NCBI GenBank assembly: GCA_050944435.1
Contig: JBMNRB010000006.1
Coordinates: 1-64,000 of the forward strand
Origin: Ruminococcus_G sp050944435
GTDB lineage: Bacteria > Bacillota > Clostridia > Lachnospirales > Lachnospiraceae
Direction: 5' to 3'
Length of the DNA: 64,000 nt
The notes under the pieces were generated by a model that saw only the letters and a list, made by a program, of their open reading frames with translations, did no database searches and had not been told where the DNA came from. The position numbers and the translations under genes are program-made. This document shows positions 61,123 through 64,000 of this stretch, in pieces (the first letter of the stretch is position 1; the number at the start of each line of letters is the position of its first letter).

Positions 61123-63465
61123 ATGGAAGAAAAAGTTATGAAAAAGCAATTATCAGGACTGACTGTCCGTCAGGTGATGGAGCGTCGTGAGGCCGGAAAG
61201 GGGGAAAACGGACAGGAGAAGATTACAAAAAGCAATGGACAGATTATCCGGGAGAATTTGTTTACCTTGTTTAATTTTCTGAATTTTCTGATTGCGGGAC
61301 TCCTTTTTCTGGCAGGAGCTTATTCTAATATGCTGTTCATTTGCATTATTATTCTGAATATCATCATTGGCATTGCACAAGAATTAAAGGCAAAAAAACT
61401 GGTGGATCAATTGTCGATATTGAATCGTCCCTACGTCTGTGTGCGCAGAGAAAACCAGGAAATGATGGTAGAGTTGAATGAGATTGTACAGGACGATCTG
61501 CTGGTTCTAAAAAGCGGTAATCAAATCTGCAGTGACGCTGTTGTGATTGACGGAACATTGGAGGTCAATGAATCCTTGATTACCGGAGAGAGCGATGGGG
61601 TGGTAAAAGAGAAAGACAGTCAGCTTCTCTCCGGCAGTTTTGTAACTGCGGGGAAGGCCTATGCAAAGGTTCTTCATGTGGGAAATGAAAATTATGCGGC
61701 AAAATTGGCGCAGGAAGTGAAAAAAGAAAAACAGGTGTATTCGGAACTTCTTGGCTCCATGCGGAAAGTGACACGCTTTACCAGTTTTTTGATTGTTCCT
61801 CTTGGAATTCTGCTGTTTCTTGAGGCTGTTGTTCTGAGACAGACGTCTGCAGATCAGGCAATCGTTTCTTCAGCAGCGGCGCTTCTGGGGATGCTGCCCA
61901 AAGGACTGGTACTTTTAATTTCAGTTTCTTTGGCAGCGGGGGTAATCCGGCTGGCAAAGGAGAAAATCCTTGTACAGAATATTTATTCGCTGGAAACATT
62001 GGCTCATGTGGATACTCTTTGCCTGGATAAAACGGGAACAATTACAGACGGGAAACTGAAAATCCATTCTGCAGTCCCTATGTCAGAATTTTCCCAGGGA
62101 GAAGCCGATTTGCTGGTTGGATCTTATATAGCGGCATGTGACGACAATAATGCAACTTTTCAGGCGTTGAAAGAATATTTTTTAGAAAATCCTGTTTATG
62201 AACCGGTTTATAAAATACCCTTTTCATCGAAGAGGAAATGGGGCAGTGTAAGTTTCCGGAAAGCCGGTACAGTTTTTGTGGGAGCGCCGGAAAAAATGAT
62301 TTCAAAGATGCCGGAAAATTTAGAGCGGGAATTAAACCAGGGGCGCAGAGTACTGGTAATTGGCTATTCGGGAAATTGCTGGGAAAACAATCAGGAACTG
62401 CCGGAACAGATTTTGCCTCTCTACGGCGTGGTGCTGGAGGATACCATACGGCCGAATACAAAAGAGACATTGGACTTTTTCCGAAAGGAAGGGGTAGAAG
62501 TAAAGATTATCTCGGGAGATCACATTACAACGGTCTCCAGAATCGCCAAGCGGGCGGGGCTTCGCAAATGGCAGGCGGCGGTTGATCTGGCAGAGGTGGG
62601 GGAACAGGCAGATTACGATGAACTTTGCCGGAAATATACTGTATTTGCCAGGGTGACGCCGGGACAGAAGCAGGAATTGGTGAAGGCTTTAAAACGGCAA
62701 GGGCATCAGGTGGCCATGACAGGAGACGGGGTTAACGATCTGCTTGCCCTTCGGGAAGCGGACTGTTCCATTGCCGTAGCGGACGGCAGTGACGCAAGCC
62801 GCCAGATTTCCCAGGTAGTTTTGCTGAATTCTGATTTTACTAATCTTCCCCAGGTGGTCATGGAGGGAAGACGGGTGATCCATAATGTGACAAGAACGGC
62901 TCAGGTATTTTTTATTAAAACGATTTATTCGGTATTAGTGTCCCTTTTTTGTCTGCTTACCAATCAGCCTTTTCCATTTATTCCCATACAGATTACGCTG
63001 GTGGATGCATGTATTGAGGCGTATCCTTCCTTCCTTTCAATTCTGGAATCTGATACAAGACGACTCAGGGGAAGTTTTTTAAAAACAGCCCTCTTTCATG
63101 CGGCGCCTTTTGGCGTTACCGTTTCTGTGATGATTGGCCTGCTTAGCGTATTGCTTCCTTTCCAGACAGTGGAAAACCAGACGGTGATGTACATTTTACT
63201 GATTATTATTTCTGCGGCTGCAGTAATAAAAAGCTGTATGCCTTTTACTTCTTTAAGAATTTTTATCTGCATTACCATGATAATAGGGACATTTTCCGCT
63301 CTTAGACTTTTCCCCAATTTATTGGAGATCAGCCCCATATCGATGGGAATGAAATATTTTATTTTGGTGGGGGCGGTGTTATCCTTGGCGATGCTTCTGG
63401 TGCTGAATAAAGTCAGCGGCCAGGCGGAGAAGGAATTGGAGGAGAAAAGAGGTGCGCCGGTATGA
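61123..63465 (+). CDS. P-type cation ATPase, CtpE-like
   Basis: This 780-residue ATPase carries TGES (154-157), the membrane-helix motif LPKGL (258-262), the phosphorylated D302 in DKTGT, and TGDGVNDLLAL near residue 535. There is no N-terminal heavy-metal domain. The PKG instead of CPC or PEG(L) in helix 4 and the order of segments resemble the CtpE-type group, for which Ca2+ transport has been reported in mycobacteria; the ion here is inferred only. GGGAGGAAAGG precedes its start. It overlaps the GT4 gene by 4 bases. Confidence 0.8.
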   Translation: MEEKVMKKQLSGLTVRQVMERREAGKGENGQEKITKSNGQIIRENLFTLFNFLNFLIAGLLFLAGAYSNMLFICIIILNIIIGIAQELKAKKLVDQLSILNRPYVCVRRENQEMMVELNEIVQDDLLVLKSGNQICSDAVVIDGTLEVNESLITGESDGVVKEKDSQLLSGSFVTAGKAYAKVLHVGNENYAAKLAQEVKKEKQVYSELLGSMRKVTRFTSFLIVPLGILLFLEAVVLRQTSADQAIVSSAAALLGMLPKGLVLLISVSLAAGVIRLAKEKILVQNIYSLETLAHVDTLCLDKTGTITDGKLKIHSAVPMSEFSQGEADLLVGSYIAACDDNNATFQALKEYFLENPVYEPVYKIPFSSKRKWGSVSFRKAGTVFVGAPEKMISKMPENLERELNQGRRVLVIGYSGNCWENNQELPEQILPLYGVVLEDTIRPNTKETLDFFRKEGVEVKIISGDHITTVSRIAKRAGLRKWQAAVDLAEVGEQADYDELCRKYTVFARVTPGQKQELVKALKRQGHQVAMTGDGVNDLLALREADCSIAVADGSDASRQISQVVLLNSDFTNLPQVVMEGRRVIHNVTRTAQVFFIKTIYSVLVSLFCLLTNQPFPFIPIQITLVDACIEAYPSFLSILESDTRRLRGSFLKTALFHAAPFGVTVSVMIGLLSVLLPFQTVENQTVMYILLIIISAAAVIKSCMPFTSLRIFICITMIIGTFSALRLFPNLLEISPISMGMKYFILVGAVLSLAMLLVLNKVSGQAEKELEEKRGAPV

Positions 63466-64000
63466 AAGTGCTGATTACCACAGATTGGTATACATCGGTG
63501 ATTAACGGAGTAGTGGCATCGGTGCAGGTACTGTCCAGAGAGCTGACAAAAAGAGGACATGAAGTGAGAATTCTTACCTTATCCGAGAATAGGCATTCAT
63601 ATATTAATGAAGAAGTTTTTTATGCCGGCTCGGCTGGAATCGGGCGGCTTTATCCGGGGGCAAGAATAAAGCTGCCGGGTACAGGATGGGGGATGAAAGA
63701 ATTGCTGCATTGGCGACCGGATATCATTCATTCCCAATGTGAATGTTCAACGTTTATTCTGGCAAAGAGAATCGCTGCAGAATTAAAAATTCCTATAATA
63801 CATACTTGTCACACGATATATGAAGATTATACTCATTACTTTTCGCCGCGGGAAAAATGGGGACGGGAAATCGTTCAAAGAATAACCAGAAGGATCTCCC
63901 GACAAGTGTCCGGAATGATCGTTCCAAGTGAAAAAGTTCGAAAAATATTGGAAAATTACCAGGTAGCCTGCCCTCTATGGGTGATCCCTTCGGGGATTGA
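63462..64000 (+). CDS. GT4-type glycosyltransferase, cut by the window end
   Basis: The first 179 residues of a GT-B enzyme are visible. TTDWYTSVINGVVASVQVL at the N-terminus and HTCHTIYEDYTHYF near residue 109 resemble the diacylglycerol glucosyltransferase/MgdA-like group that builds membrane glycolipids; VPSEKVRKIL and WVIPSGI follow. The second domain, with the nucleotide-sugar site, lies beyond the window. It starts inside the stop of the P-type ATPase gene (ATGA), so the two are translationally coupled. Confidence 0.85.
   Translation, partial: MKVLITTDWYTSVINGVVASVQVLSRELTKRGHEVRILTLSENRHSYINEEVFYAGSAGIGRLYPGARIKLPGTGWGMKELLHWRPDIIHSQCECSTFILAKRIAAELKIPIIHTCHTIYEDYTHYFSPREKWGREIVQRITRRISRQVSGMIVPSEKVRKILENYQVACPLWVIPSGI

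Overview
The window looks like a stretch of chromosome from an anaerobic Firmicute of the Lachnospiraceae/Clostridia type. The pointers are T-box leaders on leuA and pheST, a SleB-type cell wall hydrolase, a two-gene Suf-like Fe-S system, ATP-dependent ECF cobalt uptake under a cobalamin riboswitch, iron-sulfur flavoproteins and strong purine-rich ribosome binding sites. The taxonomic call is inference; no rRNA or other marker gene is present. I found no tRNA, rRNA or CRISPR array.

Layout. 1-120 resembles the right end of an IS200/IS605-type element. 200-18.5 kb is mostly housekeeping: leuA (Leu T-box), a SleB-like hydrolase, thrC, a dGTPase-like protein, a candidate 6S RNA, a YihY-family membrane protein, pheS-pheT (Phe T-box) with a histidine phosphatase and queA, a possible GPP34-type protein, a MerR regulator with a nucleotidyltransferase, an ABC ATPase/permease pair, a flavodoxin and a macrodomain protein.

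18.4-31.4 kb is the accessory part. Two related blocks of redox genes (aldo/keto reductases, carboxymuconolactone decarboxylase-like proteins, iron alcohol dehydrogenase, iron-sulfur flavoproteins, flavodoxin, SDR), each with a LysR regulator, flank a Tn916-type xis/int module. The region is scarred: a one-base frameshift in a flavoprotein, an internally deleted decarboxylase paralogue, a truncated aldo/keto reductase, a 214-bp duplicated piece of the integrase joined in frame to the tail of a second alcohol dehydrogenase, and an excisionase remnant. A compact minus-strand gene for a 58-residue hydrophobic peptide, with its own promoter and terminator, lies just behind the integrase.

31.8-43.5 kb holds a lipoprotein class D beta-lactamase-like protein, a threonine aldolase-like enzyme, DUF362 and DUF3810 proteins, a LysR regulator, a MarR regulator with a heterodimeric ABC exporter, a MATE transporter and an HD hydrolase. 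44.2-50.7 kb reads as one long operon: small membrane protein, KtrB- and KtrA-like K+ uptake, PiT phosphate transporter with a PhoU-like partner, a sigma-factor-like protein lacking region 4, and SufC/SufB-like proteins. 50.8-53.8 kb is cbiMNQO behind its riboswitch. 53.8-57.2 kb (minus strand) is aroF-tyrA-aroA.

57.4-64 kb starts with a small alarmone synthetase. A tightly packed locus follows: GT2-GtrA fusion, phosphodiester glycosidase, small membrane protein, a protein resembling only the first half of a GT-B glycosyltransferase, a CtpE-like P-type ATPase and a GT4 glycosyltransferase cut by the window end. This locus, and the peptide gene behind the integrase, are the best candidates for something undescribed.
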